Made by a program: the position numbers and the translations under genes
The notes under the pieces: generated by a model
Seen by the model: the letters and a program-made list of their open reading frames with translations, nothing else
Told to the model about the DNA's origin: nothing
The model's database searches: none
From: Stigmatella aurantiaca DW4/3-1
GTDB lineage: Bacteria > Myxococcota > Myxococcia > Myxococcales > Myxococcaceae
Length of the DNA stretch: 64,000 nt
NCBI RefSeq assembly: GCF_000165485.1
Contig: NC_014623.1
Coordinates: 2,313,501-2,377,500, forward strand
Direction of reading: 5' to 3'
Shown: positions 8,302 to 17,358 of the stretch, piece by piece
How positions within the stretch are numbered: position 1 is the stretch's first letter
Layout: each line of letters opens with the position of its first letter

Positions 8302-9499
8302 CCAGGGCTCCCGCTCTCACGGGGGTGAGTTCGAGCGGGAGGGCGTGGAGACTTCTGACCGTGAGTGCTTTGTTCCAGGTGAGATCCGCCGGGACCAGGC
8401 AGAAGCCCTCGAAGCGGGAGAGCAATGCCTCCAATCCGATCCGGGCCTGCATCCGGGCCAGCGGGGCGCCGAGGCAGGTGAGGGAATCCTTCCCGAAGGC
8501 GATCGAAGACTGCTCGCGGTGGAGGAGGAATCGATCGGGCTCGGGGTACTGGCGCTCATCCCGGCCGGCGGAGCCTGTCAGGGCGAGCACCCCGGCGCCC
8601 TTGGGAAGGCTCACGCCGGAGATTTCCACCTCCTCCAGGGTGGTCCGCAGAACGCCCTGGGTGGGCGGATCATAACGAAGCAATTCCTCGACGAACGAAG
8701 GAATCAAGGTCCGGTCCGCCCGGAGCTGGGCAAGCAGCTCCGGCTGGTGGGCGAGGAGGATGAGGCCGTTGGCCAGCAGGGGCACGGTGGTCTCGAGCCC
8801 AGCGACCAGCAAGAGCGTCAACAGCTCGATCCGTTCCCGGTCGGTGGGCACCGGTCCAGGCAGGTCGTCACGGAGCATCTCGGAGATCAGATCATCCGCG
8901 GGGGTCAGACGCCGCTGCTCGATGAGGCACGTCAGGTGGCCCGTCAGGCGCGTCACGGTGTTGCGGAGACGCAGGGCGTCCTCTGAGGGCACCTTGGGGA
9001 GAATGCAAGCGAAGTCGTCCGACCAGTTCTTGAACAGCCGGTAGTCCGATGCCTCCAGCCCCAGCAGATCGCTCAGGACGAGCGCGGGCAAGGGCAAGGC
9101 GAAAGACGCGATGAAGTCCGTGCTTTTGCGCGAGAGGAGTTCATCCGAGAGGATGTCCGCGAGCTGTCTCACGCGGGGCTCCAACCGTTGAAGGGCGCTG
9201 GGGCTGAAGGACTGGCTCACCCAGGTCTTGAGCGGAGCGTCCCGCGGCCCATCCAGGGAGGCCATCGCATGGGCCAGCGGGTTGTAGCCCAGCCACGCCG
9301 GTTCCCACACGGCTTGAATGCCCTCGGCGGAGAAGAGCAGCGGGTTGTCGAGGACGAAGGCCACGTCCTCGTACCGGGAGACGGCCCAGAGCCCCGAGGG
9401 CTCGACCTGCGTCACCGGGCTGTTCCGGCGCAGCTCGGCGTAGCCTGGATAGGGATTGGCCCGAAAATCATCGGACAGGATGTTCACACGTCGCGTCAT
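8270..9499 (-). CDS. cytochrome P450
   Basis: 409 residues from ATG 9499 (a GTG directly before it and a start at 9556 are alternatives). Bacterial soluble P450, similar in layout to the CYP107 group. The I-helix oxygen-activation motif reads VAGLETT (normally AG-x-[D/E]-T), the K-helix ExxR is EELLR, and the heme loop reads FGKDSLTCLGAPLAR. Compared with FGxGxHxCxG the heme-ligand Cys is kept, but the second Gly is Asp and the usual His is Leu. Redox partners are not adjacent, and there is no biosynthetic cluster except an orphan MbtH gene 2.4 kb away. Substrate unknown. The C-terminal codons overlap the DUF4136 gene on the other strand. Confidence 0.93.
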   Translation of the reverse strand: MTRRVNILSDDFRANPYPGYAELRRNSPVTQVEPSGLWAVSRYEDVAFVLDNPLLFSAEGIQAVWEPAWLGYNPLAHAMASLDGPRDAPLKTWVSQSFSPSALQRLEPRVRQLADILSDELLSRKSTDFIASFALPLPALVLSDLLGLEASDYRLFKNWSDDFACILPKVPSEDALRLRNTVTRLTGHLTCLIEQRRLTPADDLISEMLRDDLPGPVPTDRERIELLTLLLVAGLETTVPLLANGLILLAHQPELLAQLRADRTLIPSFVEELLRYDPPTQGVLRTTLEEVEISGVSLPKGAGVLALTGSAGRDERQYPEPDRFLLHREQSSIAFGKDSLTCLGAPLARMQARIGLEALLSRFEGFCLVPADLTWNKALTVRSLHALPLELTPVRAGALATSSAWVGSP

Positions 9500-9679
9500 C
9501 ACTGTGTTCCCACGGGTCTCGCCGGGTGAGATTCGCGAAGGGCCACACTTCCCCAAGCCCCCCTGCCGCCTGGAGGGAAGGCGGACGCTGCGAATTCAAC
9601 GCGCGAAAGCCCTTCGTGGGGGGTCAAACGTCTGGGGAGGTTTAGAACTGTTCAGCAGTGGATGAAGTCAGGGGCGGGG

Positions 9680-11146
9680 TCAGGGCTCCTGGCGGGAGCT
9701 GCGTTCCAGGGGCAGTGTGACGGTGAACACCGTGTTTCCCGGGGCCGAAGAGAGCGACAGCTCTCCGCCGTGCGCCCGGATGATCTTCCGGGCCAGGGGC
9801 AGTCCCAGGCCCGTGCCCTTCTCCCGGGTGGTGAAGAAGGGCTCGAAGATGCGTTCTGTCTCGGGGGGGGGAACCCCCGGGCCGCTGTCCCTGACCTGGA
9901 TGGCGTAGACCGCGTCCGCGGGGCGTCCTGTGACCTGGACCCGGCCGCCGGACGGGGAAGCCTGGATGGCGTTCTTCACCAGGTTCACCAGGGCGGCCGT
10001 CAACAGGCTGCCGTCTGCCTCCAGCCGGGTTGGGACCGCGTCCACCTCCAGGGCGACGCCCTTGGCCTCGGCCTCTCCCGCCAGGAGTTCGCAGGCGTCT
10101 GAGAGCAGGGTGGGGGCTTCCACGGGGGCCCGGGCCAGGGGTTGTTCACGGGCAAAGGCCAGGAAGTCCTCGACGATGCGCTGGAGGTAGGCCACCTCCC
10201 GCTGGATGCGCGTCACGTGGCCCCCTGCCTCGGAGAGGCTCCCGGCCCGGACGTCCTCCGCGAGCAGGCCCGAGAACAGCTCGATGCCCCCGATGGGGTT
10301 GCGCACCTCGTGGGCCACGCCCGCGAGCATGAGCTTGAGCTGCCGGTCCCGGCTCTCCAAGGCTTCGCGCATCACCTCCAACTCGCGCGCCAACACACCA
10401 ATCTCCCGCGTGGGCTCGGGGGGCACGGGGGTCGTCAAGTCTCCCCGGCCGATGCGCAGCGCCGAGTCCATCAACCGGCGCAGCGGGCGGGCCAACCCTT
10501 GGGCCGTGAGCACCGCCACCGCCGCCAGCACCGCCAGGGCCACCGCGCTGGCCACCGCGAAGGCCTGGGACAGCCGCACCAGCAGGCCGAAGAAGGCCGC
10601 GCTGCCCTCCACGGCCACCACGCCCACCACCTGGTCCGCTTGCCGGATCGGAGCATAGCCCGTCTTGTAGAGCTGTCCGTCCGAGCCCGTGAAGAGCACC
10701 TGGCTTGCGGTGCGCTCCCCGGCCAGGACGCGCCCCAGCTCCCTCCGGTCCCTCGCCAGCTCGGGCACTTCCGCCCCCACCGGCAGGCCGCCGCCGATGT
10801 CCACCCGGACGCGCCCCTGGGTGTCCACGGCGTAGACGCGGCGCACGCCGCTGGCCCGTTGCACTTCGCCCAGCAGCCTCGAGAGGTTGCGCCAGGTCCG
10901 CGTGCCCTGCACGTCGTCGCCTGGCTCGATGGTCAGCATTCGCTCCCCACTGACCTGGCTGGCGGTGGCGGCGGCGATGGCCGACAGGCTTTGCCCCAGC
11001 TCCTCCTCGAGAATGGAGTGCGCCAGGGCGTACCCACCACTGCCCATGAGTCCGAAGAACCCCAGGGCTGGAAGCAAGAAGGCCAACAGCAGCCTCGCGG
11101 TGAGCGAGGCCAGGGGACCGGTGGGAAGGGGGGCGGGGCCGCTCAT
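9680..11146 (-). CDS. membrane sensor histidine kinase with HAMP domain
   Basis: 488 residues. One membrane helix near residues 15-45, a periplasmic sensor region (residues ~50-190, CACHE-like in size with VYAVDTQGRVRVDIGG), a second helix around 195-225, then HAMP (PLRRLMDSALRIGRGDL). HisKA carries the phospho-acceptor His279 in VAHEVRNPIGGIELFSG. The HATPase_c boxes are NLVKNAIQAS (N box), DSGPGVP (G1) and KGTGLGLPLARKI (G2). No response regulator is adjacent. It lies 10 bp downstream of a CPA2 antiporter gene on the same strand, so the two are probably co-transcribed and the kinase may sense an ionic or pH cue; that link is inference. Confidence 0.93.
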   Translation of the reverse strand: MSGPAPLPTGPLASLTARLLLAFLLPALGFFGLMGSGGYALAHSILEEELGQSLSAIAAATASQVSGERMLTIEPGDDVQGTRTWRNLSRLLGEVQRASGVRRVYAVDTQGRVRVDIGGGLPVGAEVPELARDRRELGRVLAGERTASQVLFTGSDGQLYKTGYAPIRQADQVVGVVAVEGSAAFFGLLVRLSQAFAVASAVALAVLAAVAVLTAQGLARPLRRLMDSALRIGRGDLTTPVPPEPTREIGVLARELEVMREALESRDRQLKLMLAGVAHEVRNPIGGIELFSGLLAEDVRAGSLSEAGGHVTRIQREVAYLQRIVEDFLAFAREQPLARAPVEAPTLLSDACELLAGEAEAKGVALEVDAVPTRLEADGSLLTAALVNLVKNAIQASPSGGRVQVTGRPADAVYAIQVRDSGPGVPPPETERIFEPFFTTREKGTGLGLPLARKIIRAHGGELSLSSAPGNTVFTVTLPLERSSRQEP

Positions 11147-11156
11147 GGCGTGAGGC

Positions 11157-12941
11157 TCAGCCGGACTTCCGGGCGTCCTGCTCGAAGATGCTCTCCAGCT
11201 CCTTGCGGGCCTGGGCCGCCATCTCGCTCAGCTTCTTCTCGTCCCGGTGATACGGGGAGGTGGCCACGAGCAGGTCCTCGTCGTGCTGGCGGAACCGCTC
11301 CAGCGCGGACCGGCTCTCCGAGTACGTCAGCCCCAGCGCCTCCAGGATGCCCCCTCCCATCTCCAGGCTGGAGACCCACGTCTCGCGCATGATGTTTTTG
11401 ATGCCCAGGTTCAGCAGTTGATAGGCGTGCTGGCGGTTGCGCGCGCGCGCGAAGATCGTGAGGTGGGGGAAGTGCTGGAGGACCGTCTCGGCGGTCCTCA
11501 GGGAGGCAGCCGCATCGTCGATGGCGAGCACGAAGACCTTGGCCTTGTCGGCGCGCGCGGCCCTCAGCAGCTCCAGCCGGGAGGCGTCCCCATAGTGGAC
11601 GTTGTTGCCGAAGCGCTTGAGGAAGTCGATGTTCTCGGAGCTGATGTCCAGCGCGGTGAAGCCGATGCGCTTGGCGCGCAGGAGGCGGCCCACCACCTGG
11701 CCGACACGGCCGAAGCCCGCGATGAGGACAGGGTTGTCTTCCTGGGGGGAGACATCGAACGCCCGGGGGGCTTTTTGCTGGAGGCGGGGCCGGAGCCAGC
11801 GCGTGTAGGCCGCGAACAGCAGCGGCGTGACGGCCATGGACAAGCTCACGGTCACCACCATCAAGTCCGCCAGGGCCTGGTCCATCACCTGGAGCCCCAC
11901 CGCCAGGCCGAACAGCACGAACGCGAACTCGCCTCCCTGGGAGATGATCAGCGCCAGGCTCAGGGCGGACTCGGTGCTTCCCAGGCGCCAGCGGCCCAGG
12001 CCGAAGAGGACCAGCGCCTTGAGGGCCACCAGGCCCAGCACCCAGGCCAGAACGCGCAGGGGGCTGGCGGCGATGAGCCCGATGTTCACCGACATGCCCA
12101 CGGCGATGAAGAACAGGCCCAGCAAGAGCCCCTTGAAGGGCTCGATGTCCGCCTCCAACTCGTGGCGGAACTCGGAGTCCGCCAGCAGCACCCCGGCGAG
12201 GAAGGCGCCCAGGGCCATGGAGAGCCCGACCGCGTTGACCAGCACCGCGGTGCCGATGACGAGCAGCAAGGCGGTGGCGGTGAACAACTCCTGGCTGTGG
12301 GCCGCGGCCACCCGCCGGAAGACCGGGCGGACCAGGTAGCGCCCCGCGCCGATGACCCCGGCCAGCACGGCCAACCCCTTGAGCGCCGAGAGCCATCCTG
12401 GCCCGGCCGAGGGGCCCTCCGAGGCGGCGGACGTGCCCCCGAGCAGGGGCAACAGGGCCAGCAGGGGGATGACGGCCAGATCTTGGAACAGGAGGATGCC
12501 AAAGGAGGCCTGCCCGTGGGGGGTGGGCAGCTCGTTCTTCTCGGAGAGCAGCTGGAGCGCGAAGGCCGTGGAGGACAGGGACAACCCCAGGCCCACGACG
12601 GCGGCGGTGGCGGGCTTCAGGCCGGCCACCACCCCCACCCCGGCCAGCAGCGCGCCCGTGCCAAGCACCTGGGCCCCTCCGAGCCCGAACACCGTCCGGC
12701 GCAGCGCCCAGAGCCGGGCGGGCTCGAGCTCCAGGCCGATGATGAACAGGAGCAGCACCACGCCAAACTCGGAGAAGTGCAGGATGCTCTCCACGTCCGG
12801 CACGGCCCCGATGCCCCAGGGGCCGATGACCATGCCCGCCGCGAGGTAGCCCAGGACGGACCCGAGCCCGAGCTTCTTGAAGAGAGGCACGGCGACGACG
12901 GCGGCCGCCAGGAAGACCAGGGCTTGCTGCAGGAGGGACAT
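11157..12941 (-). CDS. CPA2 family cation/proton antiporter with TrkA-N domain (KefB/KefC-like)
   Basis: 594 residues. Residues ~1-380 form a 12-13 helix exchanger domain (LGYLAAGMVIGPWG, LLFIIGLELEP, FQDLAVIPLLALLPLL, ISQGGEFAFVLFGLAVG). A linker leads to an RCK/TrkA-N Rossmann domain from about residue 400 with VLIAGFGRVGQVVGRLL and the downstream NVHYGDASRLELL typical of NAD(H)-binding Kef regulators. Such proteins exchange K+ or Na+ for H+ and are gated by nucleotide or, in true Kef, by glutathione adducts. The C-terminus is charged and helical. First gene of a unit with the histidine kinase; divergent from the CPA1 antiporter across 92 bp. Confidence 0.93.
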   Translation of the reverse strand: MSLLQQALVFLAAAVVAVPLFKKLGLGSVLGYLAAGMVIGPWGIGAVPDVESILHFSEFGVVLLLFIIGLELEPARLWALRRTVFGLGGAQVLGTGALLAGVGVVAGLKPATAAVVGLGLSLSSTAFALQLLSEKNELPTPHGQASFGILLFQDLAVIPLLALLPLLGGTSAASEGPSAGPGWLSALKGLAVLAGVIGAGRYLVRPVFRRVAAAHSQELFTATALLLVIGTAVLVNAVGLSMALGAFLAGVLLADSEFRHELEADIEPFKGLLLGLFFIAVGMSVNIGLIAASPLRVLAWVLGLVALKALVLFGLGRWRLGSTESALSLALIISQGGEFAFVLFGLAVGLQVMDQALADLMVVTVSLSMAVTPLLFAAYTRWLRPRLQQKAPRAFDVSPQEDNPVLIAGFGRVGQVVGRLLRAKRIGFTALDISSENIDFLKRFGNNVHYGDASRLELLRAARADKAKVFVLAIDDAAASLRTAETVLQHFPHLTIFARARNRQHAYQLLNLGIKNIMRETWVSSLEMGGGILEALGLTYSESRSALERFRQHDEDLLVATSPYHRDEKKLSEMAAQARKELESIFEQDARKSG

Positions 12942-13033
12942 GCCTCACTCATGGCACAGCCCGCCGCCGCGCGACAATTCCCGCGCCGCCGGTGTACCGG
13001 CCCGTCAGAGGGCTGGGTAGAGTCTCCCGCGCG

Positions 13034-14515
13034 ATGCCTTCGGCCGAACCCCTTCCTACCGCCTTTCTGCTGGTGCTCTCAGGCGTGCTGATGGCGGTGA
13101 GCGTGATGTTCAGCCGCGCCTCGGGACGCTTCGGGGTTCCGGTGGCCTTGCTCTTCCTGGGGATCGGGATGGCCGCTGGCTCCGAGGGGCCCGGGGGCAT
13201 CGCCTTCGAGGACTACGGCTTCGCCTTCCGCATGGGCACGGTGGCGCTGGTGCTCATCCTCTTCGATGGCGGCCTCAACACCCCCATGATGGCGCTGCGC
13301 ACCGCCTTGCGGCCCGCCTCGATGCTCGCCACCGTCGGGGTGGTGGCCACCGCGGCCGTGGTGGGCCTGGCGGCCTATGCGCTGTTCGGCTTCACCTGGG
13401 CAGAAGCCTTCCTGCTAGGTGCCATCGTTTCGTCCACGGACGCGGCGGCGGTGTTCGCCGTGCTTCGGGGCAGCGGTTTGCACCTCAAGCGCCGGGTCGG
13501 CACCACGCTGGAGCTGGAGTCTGGCCTCAACGATCCGATGGCCATCATCCTCACCATCGCGCTCACCGAGAGCCTGACGCAGGGCGTACAGCCCGGCTGG
13601 GGGTTGGTGCCTCACGCGGCGGTGCAGATGGTCGTGGGCGGAGGCATGGGCCTGGGGATCGGCTGGGCCGGTCGGCACCTCCTCAAGCGCCTGCGCCTCC
13701 ATGCCGCGGGCCTTTATCCCGTGCTGACGCTGGCGCTGGCCTTCCTGGCCTTCGGGTTGCCCACGCTCATCGAAGGCAGCGGCTTCCTGTCGGTGTACAC
13801 GGCCGGGGTCATGCTGGGCAACGAGACGCTGCGCTACCGCACGGGGTTGCTGCGGGTGCACGACGCGCTCGCCTGGCTCTCGCAGGTGGCCATGTTCCTG
13901 GTGCTCGGGCTGCTCGTGTTCCCCTCGCAGCTCCTGGGGGTGGCGGGCGTGGGGCTGGGCCTGAGCCTCGTGCTGGCCTTCGTGGCCCGGCCGCTGGCGG
14001 CGCTGCTGTGCCTGCTGCCCTTTCGTTTCCCTGCCGGGGAGATTCTCTTCACGGGCTGGGTAGGGCTGCGCGGCGCGGTGCCCGTCATCCTCGCCACCTA
14101 CCCGGTGTTGCATGGGGCGCCCGGAGCGCAGCACATCTTCAATGTCGTCTTCTTCATCGTGGTGGTGAACGGCCTCATCCCCGGGGCCACCGTGCCCTGG
14201 GTCACGCGAAAGCTGGGACTGGCGGCCAATGTGCCCGAGGCCCCCCCGGCCGTGCTGGAAATCGCGACCACCCAGTTGCTCAACGGCGAGGTGAGCGCCT
14301 TCTATATCGATGTGGCCTCGGCGGCGGCGGGGGCGCGCATCTCGGAGTTGCCGTTCCCCGCGGCCTCCGCCGCCATGCTCATCGTGAGGGGGCAGGAGTT
14401 GCTGGCGCCCAAGGGGGACACGGTGCTCCAGCAGGGAGACCACGTCTATGTCTTCTCCCACTCGGAGGACGTCCCGTTCCTGAGGCTGATGTTCGGCCAG
14501 AGCGAGGACGAGTAG
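13034..14515 (+). CDS. CPA1 family potassium/proton antiporter (NhaP2/CvrA-like)
   Basis: 493 residues from ATG 13034 (an in-frame start at 12992 would add 14 arginine-rich residues and is less likely). The exchanger domain contains VALVLILFDGGLNTPMMAL, GAIVSSTDAAAVFAVL and LESGLNDPMAIILTIALTE, the last with the conserved acidic pair for ion exchange. After ~395 residues of membrane domain comes a TrkA-C-like domain (ISELPFPAASAAMLIVRG, GDHVYVFSHSED). NhaP2-type proteins exchange K+ (or Na+/Rb+) for H+. Its closeness to two CPA2 genes makes a pH/osmotic homeostasis locus likely. Confidence 0.92.
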   Translation: MPSAEPLPTAFLLVLSGVLMAVSVMFSRASGRFGVPVALLFLGIGMAAGSEGPGGIAFEDYGFAFRMGTVALVLILFDGGLNTPMMALRTALRPASMLATVGVVATAAVVGLAAYALFGFTWAEAFLLGAIVSSTDAAAVFAVLRGSGLHLKRRVGTTLELESGLNDPMAIILTIALTESLTQGVQPGWGLVPHAAVQMVVGGGMGLGIGWAGRHLLKRLRLHAAGLYPVLTLALAFLAFGLPTLIEGSGFLSVYTAGVMLGNETLRYRTGLLRVHDALAWLSQVAMFLVLGLLVFPSQLLGVAGVGLGLSLVLAFVARPLAALLCLLPFRFPAGEILFTGWVGLRGAVPVILATYPVLHGAPGAQHIFNVVFFIVVVNGLIPGATVPWVTRKLGLAANVPEAPPAVLEIATTQLLNGEVSAFYIDVASAAAGARISELPFPAASAAMLIVRGQELLAPKGDTVLQQGDHVYVFSHSEDVPFLRLMFGQSEDE

Positions 14516-14588
14516 CGGACCAGGCATGCCGGGGCGGAAGTCGCGCGCGGGGCTTTACTGACGGATCCGTGCGTAGTACTGGCTTTGT

Positions 14589-15071
14589 GTGCGCTCCCTC
14601 CACCTCACAGCACAGCATGCAGGGTATGGGCGGGGAGCGCTTCGGGCCCTCGTGGTCCTCAGCGGCTGGCTCGTGGTGCTTCTCCTCGTGGCGTGTGTCC
14701 GCGGGGGCGGGGGACGCTCGCCGGGGACCCCAGGTCTCGACACCAGGGTGGCGGCCGAGGGTCGGCTCATTGACTCGGGCCGGCCGTCCACGAAGCCATG
14801 GAAGGCGACGAGCGACGCGCTGGCCTCGGGGACACACGAGACGCTCACGCTCCAACTGCACCGGTCGTTGCAGATCTCCTGGCGTGGCCGCGCGGGCTTT
14901 CCGCCGGACGTGCAGGCTGTTCAGCGAGCGCTTCGCGCCCGGCAGGAAGCCCTCTGTGCGGCGTTGGCCTACCAGTTCTGCCATCCCGTGGCCTCTGTCG
15001 CCACGGGCTATCACGCGGACCGTCCGACCATTCTCACGCAATCCCTCCGGGGCCCCCCCGCTTTCGGGTGA
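14589..15071 (+). CDS. hypothetical small lipoprotein
   Basis: 160 residues with a GTG start. The N-terminal part has a hydrophobic stretch VVLSGWLVVLLLVAC ending in a plausible lipobox (LLVAC, Cys near residue 36), after an unusually long basic lead that may mean the true start is internal. The rest is polar, with RALRARQEALCAALAYQFCHP near the end. No family recognised. Overlapping frames in both strands are also open here, as expected at this GC content, so the gene is supported mainly by the lipobox and by filling the gap between two antiporter genes. Confidence 0.4.
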   Translation: MRSLHLTAQHAGYGRGALRALVVLSGWLVVLLLVACVRGGGGRSPGTPGLDTRVAAEGRLIDSGRPSTKPWKATSDALASGTHETLTLQLHRSLQISWRGRAGFPPDVQAVQRALRARQEALCAALAYQFCHPVASVATGYHADRPTILTQSLRGPPAFG

Positions 15072-15252
15072 AGAGGGCCCCTGGCGCGGTCCCACGCGGA
15101 CCGCCGGGCCCATGGGCACCGAGGCCTGCCCCGGGCATGGCCGAGGTGTGAGTCCGGAAGCGTCCGCACGTCCTGACGAGCGGCCCCCTCCCTGTCTTTT
15201 CGCGCTGGGGTGTGAACCCCGCCCCTCCATCCCCAATTCTTTCGCGAGGTGA

Positions 15253-17352
15253 ATGATGCATGGCGCACACGAGTTCCTGAAGGCCATCACGCTCGTCCTG
15301 TGTGTAGCCGCGGTGACGACGGTTCTGTTCCAGCGGCTGCGCCAGCCGGTCGTCTTGGGCTACATCATCGCGGGGCTCATCGTCGGCCCCTACGTCGCCT
15401 TTCCGCTCTTCGCGGACCCGGCCACCGTCCAGACGCTCTCGGAGATGGGCGTCATCCTCCTCATGTTCTCGCTCGGGCTGGAGTTCAGCCTGCGCAAGCT
15501 GTTCTCGGTGGGGCCCACCGCGGGGCTCACCGCCGTCATCCAGTGCAGCATCATGATCTGGCTGGGCTTCGTCGTCGGCCGTGCCTTCGGATGGACGGCG
15601 CGTGAGAGCATCTTCGCGGGCTCGCTCATCGCCATCTCGAGCACGACGATCATCGCCAAGGCGTTCGACGAGCAGGGGATTCGTGGCCGTCTGCGCGAGC
15701 TCGTCGTCGGCGTGCTCATCGTCGAGGACCTCATCGCGGTGCTGCTGATGGCGACGCTCACGGCCATCTCGACGGGGACAGGCCTCTCCGCGGGCCAGCT
15801 CGCCCTGACCACGGGCCGCCTCGTGGCGTTCCTGGTGGGGCTCGTCGTGGTGGGGCTGCTGGTGGTGCCCCGTGTCATGCGCGCGGTCGTCCGGCTCAAC
15901 CGCCCGGAGACGACGCTCGTGGCCAGCGTGGGCCTCTGCTTCGCCGTGGCGCTGCTGGCCCAGTCCTTCGGCTACTCGGTCGCGCTGGGGGCCTTCCTGG
16001 CCGGGTCCCTGGTGGCCGAGTCAGGCGAGGAGAAGGTGGTGGAGCACCTGGTCCTGCCCGTGAAGGACATGTTCGCCGCCATCTTCTTCGTGTCCGTGGG
16101 CATGCTCATCGATCCGGCGCTCATCGCCGAGCACTGGGCCGCCATCGCGGTGCTGACGGCCGTGGTCATCGTCGGGAAGATTGTCAGCGTCTCGTTGGGT
16201 GCCTTCCTGACCGGAAACGGGACGCGCACGTCCGTTCAGGCGGGCATGAGCCTGGCGCAGATCGGCGAGTTCTCGTTCATCATCGCGGGGTTGGGCTTGT
16301 CGCTGAAGGCGACGGGGGAGTTCCTCTACCCGGTGGCGGTGGCCGTCTCTGCCATCACCACGCTCACCACGCCCTTGTTGATCCGCGCGTCGGGGCCCGT
16401 GGCGAACTTCGTCGACCGGAAGCTTCCCAAGCCGTTGCAGACGTTCGTGACATTGTATGGAAGTTGGTTGGAGGGGCTGCGTGCTGCTCCTCGCCAGAAG
16501 ACGCTGGGCACCACCGTGCGTCGGCTCATCGGGCTCTTGTTGCTCGACATGGCCGTGCTGGTGGCACTGGTGATCGGCACGTCGCTCACCATCGGGCGGA
16601 TCGCCCTCATCATCGAGGAGAGGACGGGGGTGAGGGGCTCGCTCGCGGAGACGCTGGTCATCGTGGGCGCCGTGGTCCTGTCCCTGCCGTTCCTGGTGGG
16701 CGTGGCGCGCCTGGCGAGCCGGCTCGGGGTGACCCTGGCCGAGGTGGCGCTGCCCCGGCGGCTGGACCGCAAGGTGGATCTCGCGGCCGCCCCCCGGCGG
16801 GCGCTCACCGTGACGATCCAGGTGATCATCGTCCTGCTCATCGGGGCCCCGGTCATCGCCATCACCCAGCCCTTCCTGAGCGGCTTCACGGGCGCGCTGC
16901 TCGTGTTGGTGCTGCTCGGGGCCTTGGGCGTGGTGTTCTGGCGCAGCGCGACGAACCTCCAGGGGCACGTCCGGGCAGGGGCGCAGCTCATCGTGGAGGC
17001 CCTCGCGGCGCAGTCCCGCTCGAAGGAGCCAGGGGCCGAACCCCAGGCCCTGGAGCAGGTGCATGGCATGTTGCCTGGATTGGGAGAGCCCACGCCTGTC
17101 CGGTTGGGAGACAAGAGCCCCGCCATTGGCCGGACCCTGGCGGAGCTGAACCTCCGGGGCCAGACGGGGGCCACGGTGCTCGCCATTCAGCGGGGGGAGG
17201 AGGGCATCTCCTTCCCCACGGCCAAGGAGGTGCTCAAGCTGGGAGATGTGCTCGCCCTGGCGGGCACCCACGAAGCGGTGGAGGCGGCCCGGAACCTGCT
17301 GATGCCCGAGGCCCTGGCCCCCCCGCCGGAGGGCACTCAGGTCCACGCCTGA
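15253..17352 (+). CDS. CPA2 family cation/proton antiporter, long form with TrkA-C domain
   Basis: 699 residues, start at ATG 15253 or the adjacent ATG 15256 (GAGGT lies just upstream). The first ~390 residues are a Na_H_exchanger domain: VLGYIIAGLIVGPYV, LMFSLGLEFSLRKLF, SLIAISSTTIIAKAFDE and MSLAQIGEFSFIIAG. Unlike the KefB-like protein upstream, this one continues with a second set of about four membrane helices (~residues 415-580) and ends in a TrkA-C (RCK-C) domain (IGRTLAELNLRGQTGATVLAIQRG ... GDVLALAGTHEAVEAA). No TrkA-N Rossmann domain is present. It converges on the hybrid kinase gene with 6 bp between stops. Confidence 0.92.
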   Translation: MMHGAHEFLKAITLVLCVAAVTTVLFQRLRQPVVLGYIIAGLIVGPYVAFPLFADPATVQTLSEMGVILLMFSLGLEFSLRKLFSVGPTAGLTAVIQCSIMIWLGFVVGRAFGWTARESIFAGSLIAISSTTIIAKAFDEQGIRGRLRELVVGVLIVEDLIAVLLMATLTAISTGTGLSAGQLALTTGRLVAFLVGLVVVGLLVVPRVMRAVVRLNRPETTLVASVGLCFAVALLAQSFGYSVALGAFLAGSLVAESGEEKVVEHLVLPVKDMFAAIFFVSVGMLIDPALIAEHWAAIAVLTAVVIVGKIVSVSLGAFLTGNGTRTSVQAGMSLAQIGEFSFIIAGLGLSLKATGEFLYPVAVAVSAITTLTTPLLIRASGPVANFVDRKLPKPLQTFVTLYGSWLEGLRAAPRQKTLGTTVRRLIGLLLLDMAVLVALVIGTSLTIGRIALIIEERTGVRGSLAETLVIVGAVVLSLPFLVGVARLASRLGVTLAEVALPRRLDRKVDLAAAPRRALTVTIQVIIVLLIGAPVIAITQPFLSGFTGALLVLVLLGALGVVFWRSATNLQGHVRAGAQLIVEALAAQSRSKEPGAEPQALEQVHGMLPGLGEPTPVRLGDKSPAIGRTLAELNLRGQTGATVLAIQRGEEGISFPTAKEVLKLGDVLALAGTHEAVEAARNLLMPEALAPPPEGTQVHA

Positions 17353-17358
17353 AGGGCC

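Noticed and set aside
15207-15220. GGGGT-GTGA-ACCCC hairpin upstream of the long CPA2 gene
   Set aside because: Only five base pairs and not placed at a start codon or followed by T; not meaningful alone.
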